Assembly: GCF_002291145.1 (NCBI RefSeq)
Contig: NZ_NTGE01000145.1
Span: forward strand, 1-40,035
Reading direction: 5' to 3'
DNA length: 40,035 nucleotides
Source: Streptomyces sp. SA15
GTDB lineage: Bacteria > Actinomycetota > Actinomycetes > Streptomycetales > Streptomycetaceae
The notes under the pieces were generated by a model. That model was not told the DNA's origin, did not search any database, and saw only the letters and a list, made by a program, of their open reading frames with translations. Numbering within the stretch: the first letter of the stretch is position 1; every line of letters starts with the position of its first letter. Both the position numbers and the translations under genes were made by a program. Below are positions 1-7,092 of this stretch, in pieces.

Positions 1-267
1 CCCGTCCGGCGTCAGGGGCGCGGACGGCCAGGCGGGGTCCGGCGGGAGGTCGGTGTCCCGGCGCGTGCCGTCGGCCTCCACACGGACGTGCACCAGCCGC
101 TCGGCGTCGACCAGCCGGGCGGGCACCCCGGCCAGCACCGCGGCCCCGCGCACCAGCGCCTCCAGACCCGCCCGGGACTCGGCCAGTCGGTCGAAGTAGG
201 CGATGACCCGGACGGCGGCACCGGCGTCCGGATCCAGCGCGGTCAGGCGCCCGGCCAGCTCTTTCAT
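1..267 (-). CDS. Putative PucR-like regulator, N-terminal part (cut by window start)
   Basis: A reading frame on the minus strand runs off the window after 89 codons, so only the N-terminus is visible. It begins MKELAGRLTALDPDAGAAVR and continues as an alpha-helical, Leu/Ala/Arg-rich segment with no signal peptide or membrane segment. This start resembles Streptomyces helix-turn-helix proteins of the PucR type, whose DNA-binding domain is C-terminal and would lie outside the window. That assignment is from memory of the family, and no HTH can be seen here. An in-frame ATG three codons upstream (position 276) is an alternative start. Neither start has a strong Shine-Dalgarno sequence. Confidence 0.5.
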   Translation of the reverse strand, partial: MKELAGRLTALDPDAGAAVRVIAYFDRLAESRAGLEALVRGAAVLAGVPARLVDAERLVHVRVEADGTRRDTDLPPDPAWPSAPLTPDG

Positions 268-332
268 AGGCCCCATGGTGCGCCATACGGTCACCGTCCG
301 GGAGCCCTGGCACGCGAGGTCCCGCTGAGATG

Positions 333-345
333 CGAAAACGTTTCG
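333..345. promoter_or_regulatory. CGAAA-ACG-TTTCG inverted repeat
   Basis: Perfect 5-bp arms around a 3-bp centre lie about 66 bp upstream of the PucR-like start. The core resembles LacI-family operators (CG centre, TTTCG/CGAAA arms). The same place in the neighbouring decayed repeat units carries related sequence (GGAACGTTCCG near 705), so it may be part of the repeat rather than a functional operator. Confidence 0.3.
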
Positions 346-762
346 GCAGACGTCCCGCGCGAGCGGAGCAGGGCTCCCCGGACCGGCACCAGTGGCCCAG
401 CAGCCGGCGTAGCCACTTCAGTGCCGTGGAGGGCGCCGGGCCGCATGTCGAGGAAGGTCGGCGGGAACGTCCGGGCAGTGTCCCGGCCGGCACCCGAGCC
501 AGGGCTTCCCTGGATGGAGGTCAGTCGCCGAGCAGTCGGCGCAGCCACTCCAGCTGGGCCGCCCGGGCCGCCTGCGACAGGGCGTTCTGCGGGCGGAGCA
601 GTGGAAGCCGCCGGGCGACATGTGGAGCTCGGCGGCCCCCGCACGCGCTGTCGCCCTGGACCTCGTCCCGGAAGCCCCGCGGAACCCACGTCGAGGAAGG
701 CCGGCGGAACGTTCCGACAGGCGTACCGGCCCGGACCCGAGGCAGGGCTCCCAGGAGGCCCG
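336..762 (-). pseudogene. Decayed tandem copies of the 3' end of the esterase gene
   Basis: This otherwise gene-free stretch downstream of the esterase stop codon is made of degenerate copies of that gene's own 3' end. The nearest copy (521-762) shares 44 identical bases (540-583) with the intact gene (782-825), offset 242. A second shared block, CCCACGTCGAGGAAGGCC, is at 685 and at 953, so this copy has lost about 26 bp net. An older copy (about 391-520) keeps the stop-proximal block (408-417) and the AGGAAGG block (near 451) but has lost about 110 bp between them. The tail of a fourth unit is visible at about 337-390. All copies are frameshifted and cannot encode the catalytic triad. Confidence 0.75.
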
Positions 763-1737
763 TCAGCCGCCCAGCAGCCTCCGCAGCCACTCCAGCTGGG
801 CCGCCCGGGCCGCCTGCGACAGGGCTGCCTGCGGGGCGAAGCCGTCGAAGCCGTGGAAGCCGCCCGGCCATACGTGCAGTTCAGCCACTCCGCCCGCCTG
901 CCAGATCCGTGACGCGTAGGCGACGACCTCGTCCCGGAAGGTCTCCGCGGAGCCCACGTCGAGGAAGGCCGGCGGCAGGCCGGACAGGTCCTCGGCCCGG
1001 GCCGGTGCCGCGTACGCGGGCACGTCCGGGCCGCCGCGCCGCTCGCCGAGCAGCGCCGTCCAGCCCGTCTCGTTCGCCGTACGGTCCCAGACGCCGAGGC
1101 CCGCCATCTGGTGCGAGGAGGGGGTGTCGTTGCGGTCGTCCAGCATCGGGCACATCAGCAGCTGGCCGATCGGCCGCGGACCCTTGCGGTCCCGGGCGAG
1201 CAGGGTCAGCGCCGCGGACAGGCCGCCGCCCGCGCTGGCGCCCGCGATGACGATCCGCTCCGGGTCACCGCCGATCTCCGCCGCGTGCTCCGCCGTCCAC
1301 ACGAGGCCGGCGTAACAGTCCTCGACCGGGGCGGGATACGGATGCTCCGGCGCCAGCCGGTACTCCACCGACACCACGACCGCCCCCAGCTCCTTCGCCC
1401 AGGCCAGGGGCCCTTCCACGCCGACACGGTTGGTACCGAGGATCATGCCGCCGCCGTGCACGTGGTAGACGACGGGCAGCGGTCCGGCGGCCTGCGGGGC
1501 GGCGGGACGGCAGATCAGCAGGGATACGTCGGGAGCGTCCTCGGGCCCCGGCACCGTGCGGTCCTCGACCTCGAAGAACCCGCCCATGGTCAGATCCAGC
1601 TCGGCCAGCAGCTGGATCGCCGGGCCCTGGCGTACGACGTCGATCTCGTCCAGAGCGAGACCGGGCGACAGTACGTCCTTGATCAGATCCAGGGCGGCGG
1701 CCAGCTCCGGGTCGAACGGGGGCGGGACATGACTCAT
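763..1737 (-). CDS. Alpha/beta-hydrolase esterase, HSL family IV
   Basis: 324 aa, a normal length for the hormone-sensitive-lipase (family IV) acyl esterases, which hydrolyse short-chain esters in the cytoplasm. The oxyanion-hole motif HGGG is at 94-97. The nucleophile elbow GASAG puts the catalytic Ser at 168. The acid is in VGSAETFRDE (Glu265 is the position usually held by Asp in DPLRDE), and the base is His295 in GGFHGFD. The start is fixed by GAGGAG eight bases upstream of ATG. The gene diverges from terC. Its 3' end is the source of the decayed tandem copies downstream. Natural substrate unknown. Confidence 0.9.
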   Translation of the reverse strand: MSHVPPPFDPELAAALDLIKDVLSPGLALDEIDVVRQGPAIQLLAELDLTMGGFFEVEDRTVPGPEDAPDVSLLICRPAAPQAAGPLPVVYHVHGGGMILGTNRVGVEGPLAWAKELGAVVVSVEYRLAPEHPYPAPVEDCYAGLVWTAEHAAEIGGDPERIVIAGASAGGGLSAALTLLARDRKGPRPIGQLLMCPMLDDRNDTPSSHQMAGLGVWDRTANETGWTALLGERRGGPDVPAYAAPARAEDLSGLPPAFLDVGSAETFRDEVVAYASRIWQAGGVAELHVWPGGFHGFDGFAPQAALSQAARAAQLEWLRRLLGG

Positions 1738-1827
1738 GGGTTTCTCCTCACGCGGGGCGCGGCGGCTCGTGGCGTCATGATTCGCGTATCGGCCGCCGTC
1801 CGGGGCGCCGCCGTCCGGCGGAACCTG

Positions 1828-1843
1828 CCCGCCGTACGGCGGG
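1828..1843. promoter_or_regulatory. Perfect 16-bp palindrome in the esterase/terC divergent region
   Basis: CCCGCCGTACGGCGGG reads identically on both strands, and a related CCGCCGTCCGGCGG lies just upstream (about 1809-1822). Both sit in the 247-bp region between the divergent esterase and terC genes, so they could be operator half-sites or a short hairpin in the terC leader. No regulator could be assigned. Confidence 0.35.
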
Positions 1844-1984
1844 TGGCACCCGGCGACTTCCGGCCACGCCCGCGCGTGACCTGCTGCTTTTTACCAGGAC
1901 ATGACCTGTTCTTCACCTGCTGTCGGTGGAAGGGCTCGACGGTCCTGGCGACGCTGTCGATGCCCCCCATCCACAGGAGTACCA

Positions 1985-2956
1985 GTGAACGTCTCTGTCA
2001 CCGTATGGCTGCTGACCGTCGCGGCCCTCTGCGCCCTCGTCGCCGCGGACTTCTTCATCGGCAGAAAACCCCATGACGTGTCGATCAGGGAGGCGGGGAC
2101 CTGGACGGTCGTCTGGGTTGTCCTCGCCTGTGTGTTCGGGGTCGGACTGTACTTCTTCGGCGGAGCGGGGCCCACCGGCGAGTTCTTCGCCGGGTACATC
2201 ACCGAGAAGTCGCTCAGCGTCGACAACCTCTTCGTCTTCGTCCTGATCATGGGGAAGTTCGCGGTGCCGTCCCAGTACCAGCAGCGGGTGCTGATGGTCG
2301 GCGTCGTCATGGCCCTGGTGCTGCGCGCGGGCTTCATCGCGGCCGGCGCGGCGATCATCTCCGCCTTCTCGTGGGTGTTCTACCTCTTCGGCGCCTTCCT
2401 GATCTGGACCGCCTGGAAGCTGGTCCAGGACGCCCGCAAGGAGGGGCACGACGAGGAGTACCAGGAGAACAAGCTGCTGAAGATGGCGGAACAGCGCTTC
2501 GGCGTGGCCGACCGCTACCACGGCACCAAGCTGTTCATCACCGAGAACGGCAAGCGGATCATGACCCCGATGCTGGTCGTGATGCTCGCGATCGGCTCCA
2601 CCGACGTCCTGTTCGCCCTGGACTCGATCCCCGCCATCTACGGGCTGACCCAGGACCCGTACATCGTGTTCACCGCCAACGCGTTCGCCCTGATGGGCCT
2701 CAGGCAGCTCTACTTCCTGATCGGCGGACTGCTCAAGAAGCTGGTCCACCTCAGCTACGGCCTGTCGATCATCCTGGGCTTCATCGGCGTCAAACTGGTC
2801 CTGCACGCACTGCACGAGTCCGGGGTCCACGTCCCGGAGATCAGCATCCCCTTCTCGCTCGGCTTCATCGTGCTCGTCCTGACGGTCACGACGCTCACAA
2901 GCTTGCGGGCGTCGAAGAAGCAGGAGGAGACCGCCGAGACGGAACACATCGCCTAG
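1985..2956 (+). CDS. terC: TerC family integral membrane protein
   Basis: 323 aa with about nine hydrophobic segments. It carries the TerC/Alx family signatures DNLFVFVLIMGKF (about residues 80-92) and STDVLFALDSIPA (about 196-208), whose acidic residues lie in the membrane and are thought to handle metal ions. Members are linked to tellurium resistance and to manganese export or metal loading. The GTG start is preceded by CAGGAG at a good distance. The frame stays open upstream for 28 codons, but with no better start. It diverges from the esterase. I saw no yybP-ykoY manganese riboswitch in the leader. Confidence 0.9.
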   Translation: MNVSVTVWLLTVAALCALVAADFFIGRKPHDVSIREAGTWTVVWVVLACVFGVGLYFFGGAGPTGEFFAGYITEKSLSVDNLFVFVLIMGKFAVPSQYQQRVLMVGVVMALVLRAGFIAAGAAIISAFSWVFYLFGAFLIWTAWKLVQDARKEGHDEEYQENKLLKMAEQRFGVADRYHGTKLFITENGKRIMTPMLVVMLAIGSTDVLFALDSIPAIYGLTQDPYIVFTANAFALMGLRQLYFLIGGLLKKLVHLSYGLSIILGFIGVKLVLHALHESGVHVPEISIPFSLGFIVLVLTVTTLTSLRASKKQEETAETEHIA

Positions 2957-3187
2957 GGGCTGCTCGGTCCGTCGCGGGGGCGGCCTTCGCGCGCATCAGG
3001 ACGCAGTCGAACTCCACGCCCTGGCCCGTGGCCGCCTCGCGCGTGACCGGATACATGCCGGTGATCCCGAAGCCGCTCTTCTCGTACGTGGCGATGGCGT
3101 CGTTCATCGCGTCGGGCCGATGACTCCCAGGCGACCCCTGCGCGGGCGAGCACTACGCGGCCGTTCAGCAGCAGGCCGGGCTCGACT
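2957..3187 (-). pseudogene. Frameshifted C-terminal remnant, function unknown
   Basis: Minus-strand translation gives GRVVLARAGVAWESS in one frame, and then, after a shift near 3107, MNDAIATYEKSGFGITGMYP followed by VTREAATGQGVEFDCVLMRA in another. Read together they look like one continuous C-terminal domain with a single frameshift. The YEKSGF...TG segment is reminiscent of the last strands of GNAT-type domains, but I cannot name the family. The remnant lies tail to tail with terC and overlaps the end of the zinc-ribbon gene. It could also be a short intact gene starting at 3107. Confidence 0.35.
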
Positions 3188-3383
3188 TGGCGACGGCGGG
3201 CCGGCTGCGGGAGACGATGCGCATGCCGCGCTCGTCGACGACCCGGACCTGCAACGAGCCGCAGCCGCAGCGCGTCCACACCGTGCGGCCCGCCGCCGTG
3301 CTGTGCCGGGACACCACCTGGAAGGGCTCGGCTCCGTCGGGCCATCCGCAATGCGGGCAGACGGCACCGGTCGTGCTGGTCAT
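3165..3383 (-). CDS. Small zinc-ribbon protein (72 aa)
   Basis: The protein begins MTSTTGAVCPHCGWPDG and contains CPHC (residues 9-12) followed by TRCGCGS about 27 residues later. This is a compact four-cysteine zinc-ribbon arrangement with no other domain. It ends with a Pro-Ala-Cys-Cys tail. The start is well supported: AAGGAG lies seven bases upstream of the ATG. An upstream in-frame extension of 39 codons lacks such a site. The gene diverges from the LysR regulator (115 bp between starts), the usual position for a LysR target. Function unknown; a nucleic-acid or protein-binding accessory role is only a guess. Confidence 0.7.
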   Translation of the reverse strand: MTSTTGAVCPHCGWPDGAEPFQVVSRHSTAAGRTVWTRCGCGSLQVRVVDERGMRIVSRSRPAVAKSSPACC

Positions 3384-3498
3384 CGGGAACTCCTTCGTAC
3401 GGAATGGCTGGTGGCCGTCGCGACACAGCCAGGGTGCGTCGGAGTCTTCGTACACGTCCAGGTTGACTTTGTGGACCGCACCTTGAAGCGTGGGCTTC

Positions 3499-4404
3499 AT
3501 GATTGATCTGCGCCGGCTCCACGTCCTGCGGGCGGTCGCGCACTACGGTACGGTCACCGCCGCCGCCCGCGCTCTGCACTTCACCCCGTCCGCCGCCTCC
3601 CAGCAGATCCGGCAGCTCGCCCGCGACCTGGGCGTCGACCTTCTGGAACCGCAGGGGCGCGGGGTCCGGCTCACCCCGGCCGCCGAGAGCCTGCTCGCGC
3701 ACGCCGACGCCATCCAGGCCCGCTGGGAACAGGCCGAACTCGACCTGCGCGCCGACTGCGGCGAGCCCGCCGGTCCGCTGCGCATGAGCGGCTTTCCGCT
3801 GGCCGTCTCCGTGCTGTTGGCGCCCATGGCGGCCCGGCTGCGCGAACGCCATCCGCGACTGGACCTGCGCATCCAGGAGGCAGAGGTCCCCGCCGGCTTC
3901 GACCTGCTCTTCGAGGGGGAGATCGATCTGGCGATCGTCGAGGCGACGGTGTACAACCCACCCCTGAGTGACGCGCGGTTCGACCAACAGCCGCTTCTGG
4001 ACGACCCGTTCGACCTCGTCGTCCCCGAGGGGCACCCGCTGGCCGGGCGTGCGGACGTCGACCTCGCGGAGGCCGCCCACGAAGACTGGATCGCTCCCGT
4101 GCTGGACAGCCCCTGCCGTCCGCATGTGCTGTCGGCGTGCGGTGAGGCCGGGTTCACGCCGAACGTGGTCCACCACGCGATGGATTGGAACGTCGCCGCC
4201 CATCTGGTCGCCCACCGGCTCGGCGTCGCGCTGATCCCGCGGCTGGCCCAGCTGACTCCGCACCTGCCCATCGCGCGGGTGCGCTGCACGGGCAACCCGC
4301 ACCGCAAGCTGCTCACCTGCACCCGGCGGGGCGGCCGGGCACGCCCGGCGATCGTGGCCGCGCTCGAGGAGCTGCGGGAGCTGGCGCCCACGGCGGTGGC
4401 CTGA
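3499..4404 (+). CDS. LysR family transcriptional regulator
   Basis: 301 aa, the typical LysR length. The N-terminal winged HTH (about residues 1-60) includes the helix pair GTVTAAARALHFTPSAASQQ. A type-2 periplasmic-binding-like effector domain follows (about 90-295). The ATG at 3499 gives the standard MIDLRRLHVLRAV opening; a GTG three codons upstream is possible. No strong ribosome-binding site is visible, so it may be leaderless or weakly translated. It diverges from the zinc-ribbon gene and converges on the FMN reductase. The effector is unknown. Confidence 0.92.
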   Translation: MIDLRRLHVLRAVAHYGTVTAAARALHFTPSAASQQIRQLARDLGVDLLEPQGRGVRLTPAAESLLAHADAIQARWEQAELDLRADCGEPAGPLRMSGFPLAVSVLLAPMAARLRERHPRLDLRIQEAEVPAGFDLLFEGEIDLAIVEATVYNPPLSDARFDQQPLLDDPFDLVVPEGHPLAGRADVDLAEAAHEDWIAPVLDSPCRPHVLSACGEAGFTPNVVHHAMDWNVAAHLVAHRLGVALIPRLAQLTPHLPIARVRCTGNPHRKLLTCTRRGGRARPAIVAALEELRELAPTAVA

Positions 4405-4420
4405 CACAACAGGGAGAGGG

Positions 4421-4476
4421 GGCCGGAGCTCCCGAGGCACCCTGGCACAGGCACAGGCACATCAGGAACTCCGGCC
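4421..4476. terminator. Bidirectional hairpin between convergent genes
   Basis: GGCCGGAGCTCC (4421-4432) pairs with GGAACTCCGGCC (4465-4476), 11 of 12 positions, and G/C tracts extend the pairing outwards. It lies between the convergent lysR and FMN reductase stop codons. There is no U-tract, as usual in streptomycetes. Confidence 0.5.
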
Positions 4477-4501
4477 GCCTCCCGGGACCTCAAGGCACCG
4501 C

Positions 4502-5065
4502 TCAGGCGGCGGCCGTCTCACCGGCACTGCTGTGCAGGTGGGTGACCACCTCGGTCAGCTGCGCGGCGACCTCGGCGTCATCGGCCGGGTGGGTCTCGGC
4601 GAAGCGGGTGAGGGAGCCCGGGATGGAGAGCTTGACGTCCTCCAGCACCTTGCCGCCGGCGATGCCCAGGGCCTTGCGGGCCTCGTCCTGCGCCCACACG
4701 CCGCCGTACTGGCCGAAGGCGGTGCCGACCACCGCGACCGGCTTGCCGCCGAGGGCACCGGCGCCGTACGGGCGGGACAGCCAGTCGATGGCGTTCTTCA
4801 GGACGGCCGGGATGGTGCCGTTGTACTCGGGCGAGAAGAGCAGGAGGGCGTCGGCGCCGGCGGCGGCCTCGCGCAGCTTGACCGCGGCGGCCGGGACGTT
4901 GCCCTCGACGTCGATGTCCTCGTTGTAGAAGGGCACGTCGGCCAGGCCCTCGAAGAGCACCACGTCGGCGCCCTCAGGAGCGTGCTTGACGGCGGCCTCG
5001 GCGAGCTGGCGGTTGGTCGAACCGGCGCGAAGGCTGCCGACGAGCGCGAGGATGCGAACAGACAT
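4502..5065 (-). CDS. NAD(P)H-dependent FMN reductase
   Basis: 187 aa, a flavodoxin-like fold protein of the NADPH-dependent FMN reductase / azoreductase family, which reduces flavins, quinones or azo and chromate compounds in the cytoplasm. The FMN phosphate loop GSLRAGSTNRQ is at 10-20 and the family signature SPEYNGTIPAVLKNAIDW at 79-96. GGGAG precedes the ATG. It diverges from a TetR gene, and two matching 14-bp palindromes lie between them, so it is probably repressed by that TetR and induced by an electrophile or quinone. Confidence 0.92.
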   Translation of the reverse strand: MSVRILALVGSLRAGSTNRQLAEAAVKHAPEGADVVLFEGLADVPFYNEDIDVEGNVPAAAVKLREAAAGADALLLFSPEYNGTIPAVLKNAIDWLSRPYGAGALGGKPVAVVGTAFGQYGGVWAQDEARKALGIAGGKVLEDVKLSIPGSLTRFAETHPADDAEVAAQLTEVVTHLHSSAGETAAA

Positions 5066-5103
5066 GAAGAACTCCCAGAGACTGAAACACTGCCGAAACG
5101 AAC

Positions 5104-5117
5104 CGGACCGAGGTCCG
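5104..5117. promoter_or_regulatory. TetR operator 1 (CGGACC-GA-GGTCCG)
   Basis: Perfect 6-bp inverted repeat with a 2-bp centre, 39 bp upstream of the FMN reductase start. It matches operator 2, 36 bp away. A pair of identical-type palindromes in a tetR/reductase divergent region is the expected layout for autoregulation plus target repression. Confidence 0.7.
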
Positions 5118-5139
5118 CTTAATGTTCTAGCATCATATC

Positions 5140-5153
5140 CGGACCACGGTCCA
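5140..5153. promoter_or_regulatory. TetR operator 2 (CGGACC-AC-GGTCCA)
   Basis: Same half-sites as operator 1 with one terminal mismatch. It is centred 36 bp from operator 1 and lies just upstream of the tetR start. On the minus strand a TATGAT hexamer (5132-5137) adjoins it, a possible -10 element for the reductase that the bound repressor would block. Confidence 0.65.
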
Positions 5154-5182
5154 GTTTCTTCCCCATGCTTTACGCTGTTTTC

Positions 5183-5863
5183 ATGTCCACCGTCCCGCCC
5201 CCCTCTCCGAAATCTCAGGAGCCGGTGCTGCAGCCGGAGTTGCTGCAGGTCGGGTCCGTCGAGGACGAGCCCTGCCTGCGTGCCGACGCCGCGCGCAACC
5301 GGGCCCGGCTCCTCGAGGCCGCCGCCCGGCTGGTGGCGGAACACGGCGCGAACGGGGTGACCATGGAGGCGGTGGCCGCCGCCGCGAACGTCGGCAAGGG
5401 GACGGTCTTCCGCCGCTTCGGCGACCGCACCGGACTGCTGACGGCGCTGCTGGACGACTCCGAGAAGAAGTTCCAGGCCGCCTTCCTCAGCGGACCCCCG
5501 CCGCTCGGACCCGGGGCACCCCCCGTCGAGCGGCTCCGGGCGTTCGGCTGCGCCCTCCTGCGCCGCTCGGTCGACCAACTGGAGCTGCAACTGGCGGCCG
5601 AGCCGAGCCCGGACCGCCGTTTCTCCGCACCACCCCGCCGGGTGCTGCTCAGCCACATCATCCTGCTGCTGCGCCAGGCGGTGCCGGAGGCGGACTGTGA
5701 GCTCCTCGCCCGGACGCTCATGGAGTACCTCAGCCCCGTCCTGGTCCATCACCTGACCCGGCAGTGCGGGATGCCGATGGAGCGCGTGGAGGCCGGTTGG
5801 TGCTACCTGGTCGACCGGGTGACGGCCACCTCCGACCAGTCCCGGTCGGCGCAACTGCCGTAA
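5183..5863 (+). CDS. TetR family repressor of the FMN reductase
   Basis: 226 aa from the ATG at 5183; an in-frame ATG at 5165 would add six residues. Neither start has a clear ribosome-binding site. A Pro-rich N-terminal arm of about 35 residues precedes the TetR HTH (RARLLEAAARLVAEHGANGV to VGKGTVFRRFGDRTGLLTAL, about 40-85). The C-terminal ligand/dimer domain ends by about 215. The gene is divergent from the reductase, with two operators between them. The ligand is unknown; a quinone or other electrophile would fit the target. Confidence 0.88.
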   Translation: MSTVPPPSPKSQEPVLQPELLQVGSVEDEPCLRADAARNRARLLEAAARLVAEHGANGVTMEAVAAAANVGKGTVFRRFGDRTGLLTALLDDSEKKFQAAFLSGPPPLGPGAPPVERLRAFGCALLRRSVDQLELQLAAEPSPDRRFSAPPRRVLLSHIILLLRQAVPEADCELLARTLMEYLSPVLVHHLTRQCGMPMERVEAGWCYLVDRVTATSDQSRSAQLP

Positions 5864-5925
5864 ACCGTCCGGAAGTTCCCCCGCTCGAAACCTCCCGCAC
5901 AGGTTCTGCAAAGATGCGGTACGTC

Positions 5926-6960
5926 ATGGTGCAGATACCGAAAACGCCCACGCCCGCGTCGCCCGTACCGCGCTCCGTGCCCACGAGCGCCGACGTGGCC
6001 CGCCTGGCCGGGGTCTCGCGCGCGACCGTCTCCTACGTCCTCAACAACACCAGCGCCGTCCGGATCAGCGAGCCCACCCGCCGTCGCGTCCACGAGGCCG
6101 CCAAGGAACTCGGGTACGTGCCGCACGCCGCGGCCCGCAGCCTGCGCGCCGGACACAGTCGCATGGTCCTGATGCCCGCGCCGACCTTCCCCGTCGGCCC
6201 GCTCTACACCCGGTTCATCAGCGAACTCCAGTGGGCGCTCGGCCGCCTCGACTACACGGTCGTGCAGTACGGCACGGTCGGGCTGTACGGCGACGAGGCC
6301 GCCCGCGCCTGGGCCGAACTGCGCCCGGTCGCCGTACTGGTGACGGGCTCCGGCTTCGGCCCGAAGGGCGTGACCGTGCTCAAGCGCTCCGGCGCCCGGG
6401 CCGTGGTCACCCTCGGCCCCGACTCCGTCGAGGGCGCCCACGCCCTGCTCATGGACCACGAGGCCGTCGGCCACTGCGCCGGCGCCCACCTGTACACCCG
6501 CGGCCGGCGCCGTATCGGCGTCGTCGTGCCCGAGGAATCCGGGCTGGAGTCCTTCTCCGGGCCCCGCCTCGAAGGCGTACGGCGCGCCCTGCACGGCACG
6601 GACGCCACCGTCACCGATCTGCCCCTCGCCTACGAGGAGGCCGCCGCCGCACGGCTCGCCGCGCGCTGGGACGACCTCGGCCTCGACGCCGTGTTCGCGT
6701 ACAACGACGAGTACGCGATGCTGCTGATGAGCGCCCTCCAGGACAAGGGCGTCCGTATCCCGCAGGACACGGCCGTGATCGGCGCGGACGACCTGATGCT
6801 CGGCCGGCTGCTGCGGCCCCGGCTCAGCACGGTCCACATCGAACTGCCCTCCGGCCAGGACCTCGCCGAACTGGTCGACCACGCGGTCCGCAATCCCACC
6901 GCCGCACCCGAGACGCACAAGGTACTGGGCGCGTCGGTGGTCCACCGCGACTCCAGCTGA
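5926..6960 (+). CDS. LacI family transcriptional regulator
   Basis: 344 aa. The LacI HTH is at about 20-41 (SADVARLAGVSRATVSYVLN), followed by the hinge region TRRRVHEAAKELGYVPHAAA. The periplasmic-binding-like effector domain spans about 75-340 and includes the usual AYNDEYAMLLMSAL and AVIGADD segments. ATG 5926 is preferred; ATG 5914 is in frame. It lies downstream of the TetR gene in the same orientation (62 bp gap) and upstream of the aldehyde dehydrogenase, which has its own promoter. The effector domain is sugar-type by family, but no sugar gene adjoins it. Confidence 0.9.
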   Translation: MVQIPKTPTPASPVPRSVPTSADVARLAGVSRATVSYVLNNTSAVRISEPTRRRVHEAAKELGYVPHAAARSLRAGHSRMVLMPAPTFPVGPLYTRFISELQWALGRLDYTVVQYGTVGLYGDEAARAWAELRPVAVLVTGSGFGPKGVTVLKRSGARAVVTLGPDSVEGAHALLMDHEAVGHCAGAHLYTRGRRRIGVVVPEESGLESFSGPRLEGVRRALHGTDATVTDLPLAYEEAAAARLAARWDDLGLDAVFAYNDEYAMLLMSALQDKGVRIPQDTAVIGADDLMLGRLLRPRLSTVHIELPSGQDLAELVDHAVRNPTAAPETHKVLGASVVHRDSS

Positions 6961-6992
6961 CGACCGGCCGACACCTGCGTGATGCCTGTGCG

Positions 6993-7035
6993 CTGTCACG
7001 GCATCTTCACCTGGCTAGGATGTTGCATGCTCAAC
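6993..7035 (+). promoter_or_regulatory. Promoter and operator of the aldehyde dehydrogenase
   Basis: CTGTCA (6993-6998), a 17-bp spacer and TAGGAT (7016-7021) form a good -35/-10 pair. Directly after it, across the likely transcription start, is GTTG-CATGCT-CAAC (7022-7035), an inverted repeat positioned to block initiation. TTGCATG/CAAC-type boxes are associated with MarR-family control of aromatic catabolism in actinomycetes, from memory. No MarR gene is in the window. Confidence 0.55.
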
Positions 7036-7092
7036 TAGGTGGGCACGCGCGCCAGTGCCATGAGCCCCGCAGGTGACGAACGGAGAGCCGTC

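Noticed and set aside
1738..1984. Manganese riboswitch (yybP-ykoY) in front of terC
   Set aside because: The conserved loop sequences were not found. Only GC palindromes are present.
2953..4440. Very long minus-strand open frame opposite lysR (495 codons)
   Set aside because: Arg/Gly/Gln/His-rich composition with no domain. It is the mirror of a G/C third-position biased gene on the other strand, a normal artefact in this GC range.
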